Positions 1 through 11,821 of a stretch of DNA of 64,000 bases are shown here, in pieces. The position numbers were made by a program, and so were the translations under genes. Below the pieces are notes generated by a model. The model was not told the origin of the DNA, made no database searches, and worked only from the letters and a program-made list of their open reading frames with translations. This stretch comes from Paramecium sonneborni (Eukaryota > Ciliophora > Oligohymenophorea > Peniculida > Parameciidae), in contig CAJJDN010000083.1 in NCBI GenBank assembly GCA_905182985.1, positions 68,007 to 132,006 of the forward strand. Direction: 5' to 3'. Within the stretch, counting starts at the first letter, position 1. Each line of letters begins with the position of its first letter.

Positions 1-662
1 TGATTCAGTTTAACATTAATTTCTTAATCCAACTTTGATTATCTTCTTGATTGATTCTAAGTAGAATTTTATTATGATTGATAGCTCTTTTGTTTTTAAT
101 ATTCTGCCTCTAATTATTTTTCTTAATTTTCTAATTTCTTATATCTTAAAGAGTCATGATTGAGAAAGTTTAAATCAAAAGGCATAAAATTAGTTTTACC
201 AGGATTTGTATGTTCCTCATAATATTTTCCAAGAGTATTAAATAAGACACTTCGCTAAGATTGTTTATTTTCAACTTTTATATCATCTTTTCTAAATTCT
301 GCATTCAAAGTTCCTCTAACTTATTAAGGCTATTAAAAAGTAGGTTCTGTTGTGACTCTAGAAGAGATGATCGTTGATTATTTTTTTTTATTATTTTAAT
401 ATTAGAGTGCTTATTTATCATTTCTAATTTAAATTTTTGTATCATGAAAGATATTGCTTTATAAGTAGCTTTGTTTATTTTTATTAGCTAAATATTAATT
501 TTCTTCATAGTCCTATTTGAAGTTAATTGGTTTAGAAGGTTTTTGTTTAATAGCTTCTCCTACTGAATTAGATAATAATTCTTTAATTTTAGATTCTTAG
601 TGATACGTTTAAGACTTTTTCCTGTTTTCAATAGGATATCGACTTTCAGGGAAGAGGAGCAT
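1..662 (-). CDS. Q-rich hypothetical protein, C-terminus off the left edge
   Basis: Unrecognised protein, open under the ciliate code from an ATG at 662 for 220 codons to the window edge, where it is cut. It starts MLLFPESRYPIENRKKSQTY and is rich in Gln, Lys, Asn and Ser, with charged coiled-coil-prone stretches near the visible C-terminus. No membrane segment, cysteine cluster or catalytic motif is visible. Many Gln codons are TAA or TAG, so it looks broken under the standard code. I see no intron in the visible part. It lies 141 bp upstream of the actin-related protein's stop, same strand. Low-complexity proteins like this are common in ciliates, and no function can be given. Confidence 0.7.
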
Positions 663-803
663 TAAAAAGAAATAAAATTTATATTTTTTATCAATATATA
701 TTTAATTTATAAATATTATATTTAAATTCTTTAACATCATTTTATGAATAAATTTGTAACAAAACTCTAGATAATATAATTAATAGATAATGATAATATA
801 ATA

Positions 804-2018
804 TCAATAAAACATTTTTTTTTCTATTAGAGAAGATCCATGTTCATCATAATCTGATTTATTTAAGGTCCATTAATCATAAATTTAAGAACTGGCAACA
901 ATAGAAGCACCTAACCAAGAAGCATGTTGACGGTCAAAAAACTTTGGGGGTGTTTGAACTTTACTTCTTGAAGACAATCCAAAAATTTTAAGATTATTAA
1001 TAGTTCTTTAGAATCTTTCCACCATATTAACAGTGCAACTAGCTCCTCCTATCAAAATAACATTTTGAACTAATTCTTTTCTATAATCAGAATCAATTTT
1101 TTCTAAACTTGTTTCTAAAGCTTTATCTAATCCTTCAAAATATTCTGTTGGTTCAAATAAAAACTCTGGATACTTATACATTTCTTCAGATATAAGTAAT
1201 TTGGTTTAATCTGGTAATTCGTAAGCTTAATTATCAACAGTTGGATTGAATTTTCTAAAAATTGTTAATGATTAATAATTACAAATTTTCAATAGGTTAA
1301 TCGTAAAGCTTGACACATTAATGTTTAATTTCTCTAACTATTTCTAAATCTCCATATAATTATAAAGAAGGTGAGAGTTGACTATAATTTTTAAATCTTG
1401 AAAATGCTAATCCTTGTTACTTCCAAATTTCATATAGTTTATTTGTTATATATTCTCCACCTATTTCACCTCTTAAAATACCTAAAGTAGATAGATTAAA
1501 TTACCTTTTTCAATAACATTACCATCTAATATTGGTGTAATTGTAGTATGTGATGATCCACAATCAACAACTAATACATTGTCTTTTCCTACTATATATT
1601 AAGCTAACATTGTATTTCTGTGAAAAAAGACAGAAGAAACATCTATTTCCTCAAATAGTATTTCAATTATTTTATTTCTGGTTTCTTTTTTAACATTACC
1701 ATTTTCAACAAAGAAAAATGGAAAATGTCTTTCTTAATATAAAACATTATTTAGAATGTGTTCTACATATTCTTTCCAAATATCAAAATCTACAATTTAT
1801 CCTCCTTAAAGGATATTCTTAACATCAAATCCAATTGGTTGATAAGTACTATTCTATTCAATAAATTTCATATTTCCTTCACTATCCATTAATAAATCAG
1901 ATGGCAAAACAACTTCAGGTCCATCAGTTCCCGCATATCCAACTCTTGTATTTTATTATCCAAATTCAAATATAACAGGGATTTTATATCCTCTATTTTT
2001 TTTGTATGGTATGAACAT
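804..2018 (-). CDS. Actin-related protein
   Basis: Actin-fold ATPase-family protein of about 387 residues, close to the 375 of conventional actin. The phosphate-2 loop reads VVDCGSSHTTITP (about residues 165-177). The C-terminal signature RQHASWLGASIVASSQIYDQ matches the actin region that reads SVWIGGSILASLSTFQQMW, followed by SDYDEHGSSLIEKK for the actin C-terminal helix. The N-terminal EFGQQNTRVGYAG replaces actin's DNGSGMCKAGFAG, so nucleotide binding may be weakened. Two introns are required to hold frame: 1482-1504 (23 nt) and 1255-1282 (28 nt), both GTA...TAG. Divergence rules out conventional actin. Whether it is a nuclear ARP (ARP4 or ARP6 type) or a dynactin-type ARP cannot be decided from sequence alone. 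Confidence 0.88.
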
Positions 2019-2081
2019 TAAATTTAATTAAACAAAAAAAATAATGTTGCCATAATGTAAATATATAATATATATTTATAT

Positions 2082-5000
2082 TCATTTAAATTTATTTTTT
2101 TTAATTTGTTTCTTTGATTATATCTTTATTTAATTTACAACACAATCATAATTATTTTGAGGTTTAAATTATTGATAAATTCCAATTTAATCAATATCAA
2201 AGTTATCTTTAAGATCTTATTTAAATAATATATTTTCTAAATCACTGTAATGTTAATTTTATCTAGAAGACATAATTGAATAAGATCTAGAATTAGATAC
2301 AGATATAGATTTTTTCTTAATATCTGGACTGATTGCACTAGATATAGTATTAGTTTATTTTTGAGTTGTTCTTCTCATTCCTGTAGTATAAGTATTATTT
2401 TATCCATCTCTTCTTTGTACATCATCTATACTAGACATACCAACAGAACTGATAGAAATAGCTGATTAATAAGGATTATTAGTAATTGGAATATTTAATA
2501 AAGAATTACTCTCTTCTGAAACAATAGGTAATTAATTTTAAGTATTTGGAACATAATTAGTAGATGATCTATATTATGGTCTAATCATAGTCTAATATTC
2601 TGGTTATGGAGTAGTTAAGATTTATTTTTAATTTTATTCTTGATAAAAAGGATCGTAAGAGAATGTTAATTTTGGTTAAGCATTTCTATTACTACTTACT
2701 AAAAGTTAATTTGTTCCAAGAGGACTTTAAACATATGTTTTAGATTAGTATAACGATTATTATGTTTATTATTAATTCTATTATTACTATTATTATTATT
2801 ATTTTAGTTATTAACTTTTCTAACTTTAATATGTATTTTATCCACTTGATGATCTTATAGTATTACTATTCTAAGTAAATTATTTATGTTATAATGGTAT
2901 ATTGATTGCTTCTCCAAAATACAAATCTTCATTATTTTAAAAGCCAGCTGTTTATAGAGTTTATTTATTATTTAAATGTCTATTAATTTCCTATTGCTAT
3001 TATTATTATTACTACCATTGTTATTAATAGTATTACAATTATTCTTCATTATCAATATGATCATGATATATTATATCTCTCAAAGTTTAACCTGATACTA
3101 TTTCTCCACTTTTCTAAAATCAAATAAATAATATATATACTCTTGATGGATTGGTCAAATCTTTATATGATTATCTACCTTATTATAAATCCTCTTCATA
3201 ATAATCCTCATCTTGTTCCTCTTCTTCTTCATCATAACAATCTATTCGATTATTTATTTCTGGTTCATGAAATATAAATCCATAATTCTTTTTTAATCTT
3301 CTCCCACAACTTCTCACTAATTTAAAATTATATAAAGAATTCACTCTCTAATCCCATTTTCTTTCATATTTCTCTCTTTTTTATGGAATTGTATATAAAT
3401 ATCTACTTATTACAATATTTCTATTTAATACTGTATGAACTTTATTACATCCAGAACTCAAATGATATTATGAACCACAAATATAACAATTTTACATAAG
3501 TAATTCTATCTTATTCATAAATAACACTTCATTCTTTATTGAATGCAATCTTTCTAAATCATTATTGATCTTTTTTATTGTATCCATAAACTACTAATGT
3601 CTTATTTAAATTAATATTGAATTTCCTTCACTTCTCATTGTTAAATTATGACCTTAACCCATTAATAAATTTTCTATCCCTATTGCCTAACTCTAGGGTA
3701 AATTTTGCAAATAAACATTTTTATCATATATTCCTATTTCTCCTTGAAGAACTACATACATATATTCATCCAGTTGCCCTTTCTCTACAATTATATCATT
3801 AGTCCTATAAAATTTAAGTATAGAATCATATCCTATTTCATCTAAAGATTATTTTGAAAAATTATCTTTTAAAAAAACTATTTCCTACAATCTCTTACTC
3901 TTCATTTAAAAAAATAAAGGCTTTTATAAATTTATTGGCAAAGATTACATCAAATTATTTACCTAATATGAATATAATTCTTTCTTACAGTTTATAAAGT
4001 ATTTGAACTTTCATTTTATATTAAAACATCTCGTGTATTTTATATACTTTTCAAATCAACTTTATTTTTCTCCAAGAAATCTAAAAACATCTTCATTCTA
4101 AAATTTTACTTAAATATTTACTCATTCTTTGAAAATAAAAGTTTAATGAATAAAGATACAAAAATAATTTAAAAAAAGTAAGATGTAATTTATAAAATTA
4201 CTGTAAATACTTGATACGATTAAATATGTGACTCTATATTATGGAATGGCAACTTTCTAATTCTAGTTAATATTATACACAATTATTCATTGTCCAAAGC
4301 ACTGATTCAATATAACTGAACTCATTCTAATTAATTAATAACCAAAGATTCGCAATATAATTGATATATATCAATAAAATAAATGAATATGTTATTTTAT
4401 TCCATTAAAACTAATATTTAATCCCACTTAATAGCAAAAGTAATAAAGTTAATTTAATAATAATATCAAAATCAAAATTTATTAAAAAAGTACTTGCAAT
4501 GTAAATAAAATTGCAAATGATATCTATTTTTTCTAAATTTATTTTTTAAATTTAATCTACAAATTCCATAATTAAAAATAATAGAATCACTCCTAAAACC
4601 CAAAATTAAATTGTATTAGTTCCAGCTTACAATGGAATTAAAAAAAATGAAATCAATCTTAAATATTAGAAGAATTATTTCATATATTAAAAATATGGAG
4701 TCTACAATTATACATCTTCCTTCAAATAATTTTCTTTGAAATAAGTTTTTTTGAATGGAAATTCAGCAATATTAGCATTTCTTTTTAGTTTCTAAAGAAA
4801 TGTCTTAATGATTTACTGTAAATCAGTATGTTTAGGTAAACCATTTAATTCTTTCCATTTTAATGAATTGTATAATTTGGTTGTTGCTGTACATTAGTGT
4901 AAGCTTGGATTAAGATCAACTTAGTCTCTTTAACGATTATTGATTTAAGAAAATTAAGATAGCCTTGATTTTCGTTAACTATAAATTGTTGGATCTCTAA

Positions 5001-5175
5001 CTTCACCACTGTCACTTAATCTCTTTCTAGAATGGTCTGAAAATTCAATTTTAAAATTTTTCATTTGTTCATTAATTAAAATAGGTGAGGCATGACTATG
5101 ACTATGACTTTGACTTTGACACTAACTTTAATCATTCTAATTAGTTCGTGATTTTCTCAAAAGTCTTTTAGACAT
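2082..5175 (-). CDS. Divergent cyclic-nucleotide-gated/K+ channel-like protein with cNBD and CCHC zinc knuckle
   Basis: Predicted membrane protein of about 1004 residues laid out like a CNG/EAG channel. It has a charged cytoplasmic N-terminus, about five or six hydrophobic segments (residues about 190-400), a C-linker (QIFKQNFRMKMFLDFLEKNK) and a cyclic-nucleotide-binding beta-roll containing EYMYVVLQGEIGIYD. A CX2CX4HX4C zinc knuckle (CYICGSQYHLSSGC) and a long Gln/Asn/Ser tail follow. Introns are 4253-4278 (26 nt, ends AAG), 3963-3988 (26 nt) and 3114-3140 (27 nt). The AAG intron sits in the pore and gives both a hydrophobic S6 and an open C-linker. The pore reads SVLWTMNNC then LPFHNIESH, with no GYG filter. 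The cNBD phosphate cassette lacks the usual R-A pair. No Arg-rich S4 is seen. Ion selectivity and ligand binding are therefore unclear. Confidence 0.78.
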
Positions 5176-5249
5176 TAAATAATATATATATATATTAATT
5201 ATATGATATTTTAACTGATTCAAACAAAATATTTAAATTACAAAAACAA

Positions 5250-6729
5250 TCATTATTTAGTTTTACTATATAATCTTTATTCTTCTACATCTGCAATATC
5301 ATTTATTTATTTTAAGATTACACTGCTATCAACTTTTGGATATCTGTTTTACATATAGTTCAACAATTTATCAGTTTTCTAATTCATTGTAGAAGATAAT
5401 TACATTCAATTTTATTTGAGATCTTAAAAATATATATTCTGAATCTCCTATCTAATCGCTACAAAGTTGTTTTTTACTGTCTAACAGATTTTAAAATACG
5501 GAATCCAATTATTTCTAATAGGGTATTGAAAATCTTGGTGGATCATCAATTTTAATTTATTATTACTTTTTATGATAATATATAGGTTTAACAATTCCAG
5601 CATAATATTTATTAGTATAAGTTTAAGAAAGTAGTTATTATTATAAAAAAATGTCTTCTTTTCGTTTTATTTCTGTTTTAATATTCTCAAATTCAAGTTT
5701 TTTTTCAGAAGAATACTTTATCGTGTTTTATTTTTATTAAAATATTTCAGGTAATTTTGTATTTTCAAAATGTTTTTTTACCACTACTTCTTTTGATATT
5801 TGTTTAGGTGAATGCAAATCAAATTCATTGAATGAATATTAAATAGGATATGAAATAGTAGTTTCTGAACTATTAATCCAATACATTAGATGTCTCTTTT
5901 ATTCTAAAGAAAATTCGTAATATGGCCTATTGATTGCTTCTTTAACTTCTCTCATTCTTAAAATCTATAAAATATTAGGTCTTTGATTTTCTCTAATACT
6001 TAAACAAACATTAATTAATTTTATTAATCCAGGAGAGTAAAAGTCAGAAATATTTATTTGCACTCTACCTCTACGTAATTGTTCCTTAATTTAATTTTCT
6101 GGTGTAGATAAAGGAAATAACAGTTTTTGAGATACCATAAAATAAAGTATATGTCCAATTTACCAAATATGTGACTTTTATGTATACTGACCATCAAAAA
6201 AGTATTCATGTGGTAAATAAATTGCAGGACAAGGTAGTTAACACAATGTTTATCTAGAAGATTTATGAAAATCCGTGATTCTGATTTAATATCCTTCAGT
6301 TCTAGCTAATAGTAAGATGTTTTCTGGTAACAAAACTCTATGTTATATACCCAATTCATTAAGTTATAGTAATGCATAAGCCATTTAAAGAAAGAGTGAC
6401 CATATGATACTCTCTTGCATTTTGTAACCGATATGTTATAAAGTAAAGGTTTTCAGATCTCCTTAATCGCAATATTCTTAAATTATTACTAATTATTATT
6501 CTTCATTCTCCATATATTCAATAATCGATAATAGAAACTAATTCTTTATTTGTGCTAACATTTTTATTGCATTTAATCCTTTTTAATTATTTCAATATAT
6601 ACCTTCGTTCTTATTAGAAAGATAGGTTTTCTAAATGTATGTCTAATTGTCTGACATAGATCTTACTTTCTCAATTCTAACTCTACCGCTTGAATAAATT
6701 TCTTATAATATTTCATAATTAAATTACAT
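5250..6729 (-). CDS. NEK-like pseudokinase
   Basis: Protein-kinase fold of about 476 residues that looks catalytically dead. N-lobe: MQFNYEILQEIYSSGRVRIE is a degenerate glycine loop, and YIQKTYLS keeps a likely VAIK lysine. C-lobe: the catalytic loop reads HRVLLPENILL instead of HRDLKPEN, and DFG is DFH. The fold continues through SPGLIKLINVCLSIRENQRPN. The layout VRSMSDNQTY then NEGLNAIKMLAQIK resembles the NEK family. Introns are 5379-5403 (25 nt, TAG) and 6579-6602 (24 nt, ends AAG). The second must be removed to eliminate an in-frame TGA. If it is not spliced, the gene is a pseudogene. It lies 26 bp from the next gene. Probably a scaffold or regulator; partner unknown. Confidence 0.75.
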
Positions 6730-6754
6730 TTTTTTTAATAATAAAGAAATTAAA

Positions 6755-8307
6755 TCAATAATTATAAAATGTGCTATTATCTTCTCCAAATTATGCAGTC
6801 TTATTTTTTTAATACAATAATTATTATTTGATTTATTTATTTCTATTTGGCAATTGTTCTTCCAATTTTTCTGGCATTTCTTGACTTAATGCTCCTAAAA
6901 GTGCACATAAAATTAACTACATAAAAATTTAAGATTTACTTTAAAAATAAAAGAAACATAAAGTAAAATTAAGGCTAATCTATTAGGTCCTTTTTCTATT
7001 GCATAATACTTATCAATTTCAGTTGCATCATTTCCCCAAAATCCTTAGGAATATTTGATTGCCCATATCAAATCACACAATAATGAAATTCCAACAGCTA
7101 CTGAATAATATATCAAACGTTATTTATAAAGTCTATTGAATTCAAATTCAATAATGAATAAAAAACATAATATCAACTAATTTAGATTTAAATATATAAA
7201 TTTACATCTAGAAACTGACTTTTCCCAAAACAAATAAATACACTTAATCCCATTACTACTAATATACATAATCGAGTATATAATTTGTAATCATATTAAG
7301 TGTTAACATTATTTATGGGTGTCATTACTAAAGTATTTGGTGGTTAATGATTTATTGCTAAGTCTTCTTTTTCAATACTTCTAATCAATTAAACATAATT
7401 TGGAAAGGGTTCATAAAGTGTTGCAAGATCTTTTTCAAAATCAATTAAATCATCTTAAGCTGTTTTTATTTATTCATTCCAAACTTCAATTTAATTACTT
7501 AATGATTTAGAATCATTAAAAATCCATTGCGATCTTAATTTTATTTAAGTTTAAGTTTGTTATCCATTTTTATCAAATAATTAACAACAATCTTCAATTT
7601 TAGTTTAATTTGTTAAATGAGATAATGATAAAGTTACAGTTCCTAATAATTGTGGTATGTTTGGATGATTAATTGTGTAAAAAAATAATTATAATTCTTC
7701 TAAGCCTGTTGAAATTTTACTAAAATAAATAATATAATTAATTTACAAATTAAATGTTTTATTCCATTATGGTGATGGACCATTTATTTATTAAATTTCT
7801 TATTTTTGATTTTCCAATTTTAAAATTACTGACACATTTTATTATGGGAAATTCATTCCTTATAATAATTCAATTGTCAAATAACTGTCCTCTTTAATTC
7901 CATATTAATTTACTCTTTCACTATCTTTTATTGACTTAATTCTTTATTTACAATAAATACATCAAATTAATTTGATACATATTTTCTTTATTTATTATAA
8001 TCTAAAATCTGCTTTTTACAACTTTCAATTTTATTCTTTAAGATTTCTTCTGCTTGTAGAAACACTTTGATAAATTCATCAACAGTTATTTTATTATTAA
8101 AACTTTTGTTCATTCTTTAATATAATTGATCTCCTAATTCTCTATCAAATTATCTTCTTAGCTAAATTTTATAGTAAATTATACTTTCTTATCTAAGCAT
8201 CTATAAAACTATTCAATAGATAGCAATTCATCATGATTTATTTCGATTTCTAAAAATTCTTTTCTCAATAAATTTGCCTTTTCAATTGTATTAACCGAAG
8301 TTGACAT
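6755..8307 (-). CDS. C2-domain protein with four C-terminal membrane segments
   Basis: About 474 residues. The N-terminal third is helical and charged (DKKLRRQFDRELGDQLYQRM). A C2 domain follows from SYLTIELLQGMNFPQ through NGPSPQWNKTFNFK to LLGTVTLSLSHL, though the acidic Ca2+-binding loop residues are not obvious. The C-terminal third has four hydrophobic segments (LCILVVMGLSVFICFG, LILCFLFIIEFEF, YYSVAVGISLLCDLIW and one around LILCALLGAL). C2 plus a C-terminal membrane hairpin suggests membrane tethering or contact-site function, as in MCTP-like proteins, but this is inference. Five introns: 8162-8184, 7935-7960 (ends AAG), 7720-7746, 7177-7205 and 6917-6939. It starts 29 bp from the divergent zinc-ribbon/WD gene, so the two must share a promoter. 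Confidence 0.75.
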
Positions 8308-8336
8308 TTTATAAATATTTTTGAAATATATTAATT
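8308..8336. promoter_or_regulatory. 29-bp gap between divergent start codons
   Basis: Only 29 bp of AT-only-looking sequence separates the ATG of the C2 membrane protein (minus, 8307) from the ATG of the zinc-ribbon/WD protein (plus, 8337). Both promoters and both 5' leaders must lie in this gap or inside the opposite coding region. No distinct motif is visible. Confidence 0.55.
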
Positions 8337-10027
8337 ATGAAATTAAAGAAATAATCATCTTAGAAAGAGACATCCAAAAAAGAATAAAAAAAGAGTAAAA
8401 TCAATTGATATAACTTAGTGAGAAGAGGATTCAAAGCTTGTAAATAGTGTGGTGCAGAACTTCACATTCATTAAAAAATCTGTAAAAATTGTTAGCATGA
8501 AAATACATTTGTAAATAAAGTTTCTTATACATAATCTAAAAATAATCCTATTGATTTTTTTAAAAAGATTGCTGAAAATTAAGCTGGAGGTAATTTTTAG
8601 AATTTTATGATCTTATATAGAAAATATTATAAAAAAAATAAAAAAAGTTCCTTAGATACTAATGACTCGTATTAATGTACATAAGAAATCTTTTTTATAT
8701 AACAATGAAAGTAATATAGATTTAAATCTAATAAAATCTTTTTACAATAATTCAATAAATCCAGACAATATTGATTTAACCTAAAGATGTGAATTTAAAT
8801 TAAGCAATAATTAAATTATTGTTGATTCTATAATTGTTGAAAGTGGCCAATTCTATAAATTAGAAAAGGGTTACTTACTTTATTTTGGTTGTTCTTTATT
8901 GAATATAGTAATAAATAAAGGTGTTATTTTAGCGAGTATTTAAAAAAATTTATATGATAACCAATAGTTTAGTTAGTTGCATTTATATGGCAAGACTTAT
9001 GATGGTTAAGGAATATTAGCAATTATATAAAAATAAAAAATTCGATTTATGGATCATTAGGAAGGTGCCATTACTTAAATGAAATTTCATCCATAATACA
9101 TAACAACAATTGGCACTATTAATTCAAATGGTAGTTTTACCATTCTATCTTTAATCAATACTTAGACTGACAGTTTGTAAATATTTTGTAAAATTGTAAT
9201 TCCTAATTAAATTTTGAATTGTTTCGATTGGTGTCCCAGTAATGAATCTAAAATATCTGTTGGAGATTAAGAGGGCAATATATACATAATAGAAATTAAA
9301 GGTGAGAATTTTTAAATAGTCAATTTCCTTGAATCATATCATAGGGGAATAATTAAAGATCTTTAGTTTTATATTCATAATGATAATAATTAATCATTAT
9401 TATTGAGTGGTGGGTATGATGGTAATCTTAAAATAATCAATCCCATTAACTCTTAAGAAATATTCAATAAACATATTACTTCAAAGGGTATTTCATAAGT
9501 GAAATGGGATAGAGGTGGTAAATTTATATTATGTATCAATGATGATCCAAATTAAAAGGCTTTAATGTTTTGTTTCTTTTCTACAATTAAAAAAGATTCA
9601 AATCAAATTTTATAGAATGTAGAAAAAAGACTACTATAACCATTAACTGGAGATGATGAAACTTAGGTAAATTTAATTTTTATGTAGAGTTGTGCTTTTA
9701 ATCCTTTCCATCATAAAATATATTTTGCTTCATAGAATGGTACAATTTATGCAGCTGATATCGAACAAATTAGAAAGTAAGCCATAAAAAAGGAAAAGAA
9801 ATAAACTTATTAATCTTAAGTGGTTCATTTTGGTTAAGTTCTATTAGAAAATAACACAATTTAATACATTTCATCAAAAAATTCAATAAATTACAAGAAA
9901 AACATTTAAGTATATTTTAGATATAAAATAGTAATATGATTGGAGTTAAGGTTATCATTTTATAGATGTAGATGAATCAGGAAATTTAATTTTAGGAAAT
10001 CTCCTTGGAATTTTGATTATGTTATGA
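8337..10027 (+). CDS. Zinc-ribbon plus WD40-type beta-propeller protein
   Basis: About 537 residues in one spliced frame. The N-terminus is basic and carries a four-Cys ribbon (CKQCGAELHIHQKICKNC), resembling the small UPF0547-type zinc fingers. The rest is a WD-like propeller with repeats such as CFDWCPSNESKISVGDQEGN, LLLSGGYDGNLKIINP and ISQVKWDRGGKFILCI. Three introns: 8395-8418 (24 nt), 8590-8620 (31 nt) and 9910-9931 (22 nt), all TAG. Without 8590-8620 the ribbon and propeller fall in different overlapping frames and would be called two genes. The propeller has some likeness to TFIIIC-type WD subunits, but I would not assign that. Divergent from the C2 gene. Confidence 0.75.
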
Positions 10028-10173
10028 TTCTAATTAAATTGATTAAATTTTCTAACACTTCTCATAGAAATAATTAAATATGCCTAAATAAATCTTTCTC
10101 TTTTTATTGACAATTTTAATAAAAAATTATCATTGGTTATTTTTTATATTATTAAATATCTTATTAATAGTTA

Positions 10174-10540
10174 ATGTAGAAAAATTGGGGATTTAAAGCA
10201 GGGTATTTAGTAGTTTAAGTATTTATATAGATGTTTGACAATTGCTTCTGGTATTATAATGGGAGCTGCTGGTGGACATAAACCTTGGCCAATTGAGCAA
10301 AAATTGATTTTTGATAGAGGACTGATGTTCCATTTTTTAAATGGGATTGGAATGATTATCTCGTCTGTTTAAGGTGTTAATATATTGCCATTTTCACTTT
10401 TTGGAACTGGTGTCATACTTTTTTGTTGTCCTCTTTATCATAAAAGTTTTACTGGGAAAAAAACATTTTCAGGTTATTTACCACCATTTGGAGGATTTGC
10501 TATGATCTTTGGATGGATATTATTAGCCTTAAGAAAATGA
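10174..10540 (+). CDS. TMEM256/DUF423 family small membrane protein
   Basis: Small integral membrane protein of about 112 residues matching the TMEM256/DUF423 family. It has SGIIMGAAGGHKPW, the family's glycine-rich GA-GAH segment, then MFHFLNGIGMIISS, FSLFGTGVILFCCPLYHKS and LPPFGGFAMIFGWILLAL, giving four hydrophobic segments. One 28-nt intron (10203-10230, GTA...TAG) lies just after MQKNWGFKAG. The start was chosen at 10174 because it is the only ATG that gives the family N-terminus after splicing. The biochemical role of the family is not established. The neighbours on both sides are propeller proteins on the same strand, with gaps of 146 and 93 bp. Confidence 0.85.
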
Positions 10541-10633
10541 TTAAGATAATATATAATATTTAGATGTTAATTATTCTCTTTAATATGTATTTAGTATTAA
10601 ACTCTTAAAACTTTGATATTTTTATTATTAAAT

Positions 10634-11767
10634 ATGGAAAGTAGAAATTTAACTCAATTTTAGCATTATTCTCATAATGGCACAAATAGATACTCTATTT
10701 AAAGAATAGTTTATCCTCAATATGCAAGTGGTTTAGTTTAAGAAGAGACAGTATCTCAACATAGAGATTCCACTGATGATGATTAATTTATAGAAGGTGA
10801 ATGCTTTATTTATATTGGGGGACAATAAATATTTACTATAGAACTTAAATAGCCAGATTTCGTACATTAATAATTATGCATTGATTTAACTAAATATTAA
10901 TGTCCTTTAGAATGTTTAACTGCATTCCCTTTGCCTAATGGATTTTAGAATCCATAAAGAATTTTACCTCTAAGTACTGGTATTTTAGTCGTAAGTAGTG
11001 GTAAGAATGGATAACAAATCAATTTATTTGATGATCAATCAAAAGAAATTAATATTAATGTTTAAATCGTTAAAAGAATAATATGGATGAATTCTAGATA
11101 CTTATAAGAAATTATTATTCTAATTGTAGGATTTAATGACTCAAGTGTTGGCCTTTTTGAAATCGATATCAGAAATAAATAAATTAGATTGCTAAGAGAA
11201 TTCAATTTCGAATAATTAATTATATTCAATGACATTTCTACACATAATTAAATTTATTACATAGCTTTGGCGTCATATAATGGAATTATTTCAATTTTAT
11301 CTATTGATCTCTTTTTTAATATTCAACATCATGTTCATAATATTGATAGAATTACTTCACCTCCTAAACTATATTTTTAACATAATAAGGCTGGCTTAAT
11401 GGTTCCTATATAAAATGGAGAAATGCTATAGTATTTAGAAATAGAGAATTTTGGATTAAAAAAATGTAAGTTAATCAAATATCAAAATAATAACAAATCT
11501 ATGATTACAGCTTTTGATATAGAACCTAAAAAATGTGATATCTCTTAGAATTAAAGTGAAGAATTTGAAATTTGTATCATTCATTTTGATGGTACTCTCA
11601 GTTTTTATGATTATGCTGATAACAATATATATATCGAAATATCAAAACAATTGAATGGTTCCAGATTTTTTGTGTCTAATATGCAACTTTCATTCAAATA
11701 ATTTATATTGATGGGATCTGATGATGAAGTAGAAATATATCAAATGTCCTTTTATCACATTAATTGA
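10634..11767 (+). CDS. Beta-propeller-like hypothetical protein
   Basis: Intron-free gene of 377 residues, ATG at 10634 and TGA at 11765. After an N-terminal region rich in Ser, Gln and His, it shows repeated short hydrophobic strands separated by polar turns (ILVVSSGKNGQQINLFD, IILIVGFNDSSVGLFEID, CIIHFDGTLSFYDYAD, FILMGSDDEVEIYQM), the pattern of a WD40-type propeller without clear WD dipeptides. I do not recognise the family. It is one of the few multi-hundred-residue genes here with no intron. It is followed by 54 bp, then two tRNA-like genes. Confidence 0.72.
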
Positions 11768-11821
11768 TAAATATTTTTAAAAAAAGTTTTATTTTAATTA
11801 CCTAAACTATAAACTTAATTG

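Noticed and set aside
4090..4096. Separate gene starting at the ATG at 4096 (cNBD protein alone)
   Set aside because: The upstream membrane frame runs directly into it after the pore intron; one channel gene explains both.
4081..4109. A 29-nt GTA...TAG intron that would rejoin the channel pore region to the cNBD
   Set aside because: It keeps length divisible by three but gives a non-hydrophobic S6 and a poor C-linker. The alternative 26-nt AAG intron at 4253-4278 makes the rest open without it.
8662..10027. WD propeller as an independent gene starting at ATG 8662
   Set aside because: A 31-nt intron joins it in frame to the zinc-ribbon exon, with total length divisible by three.
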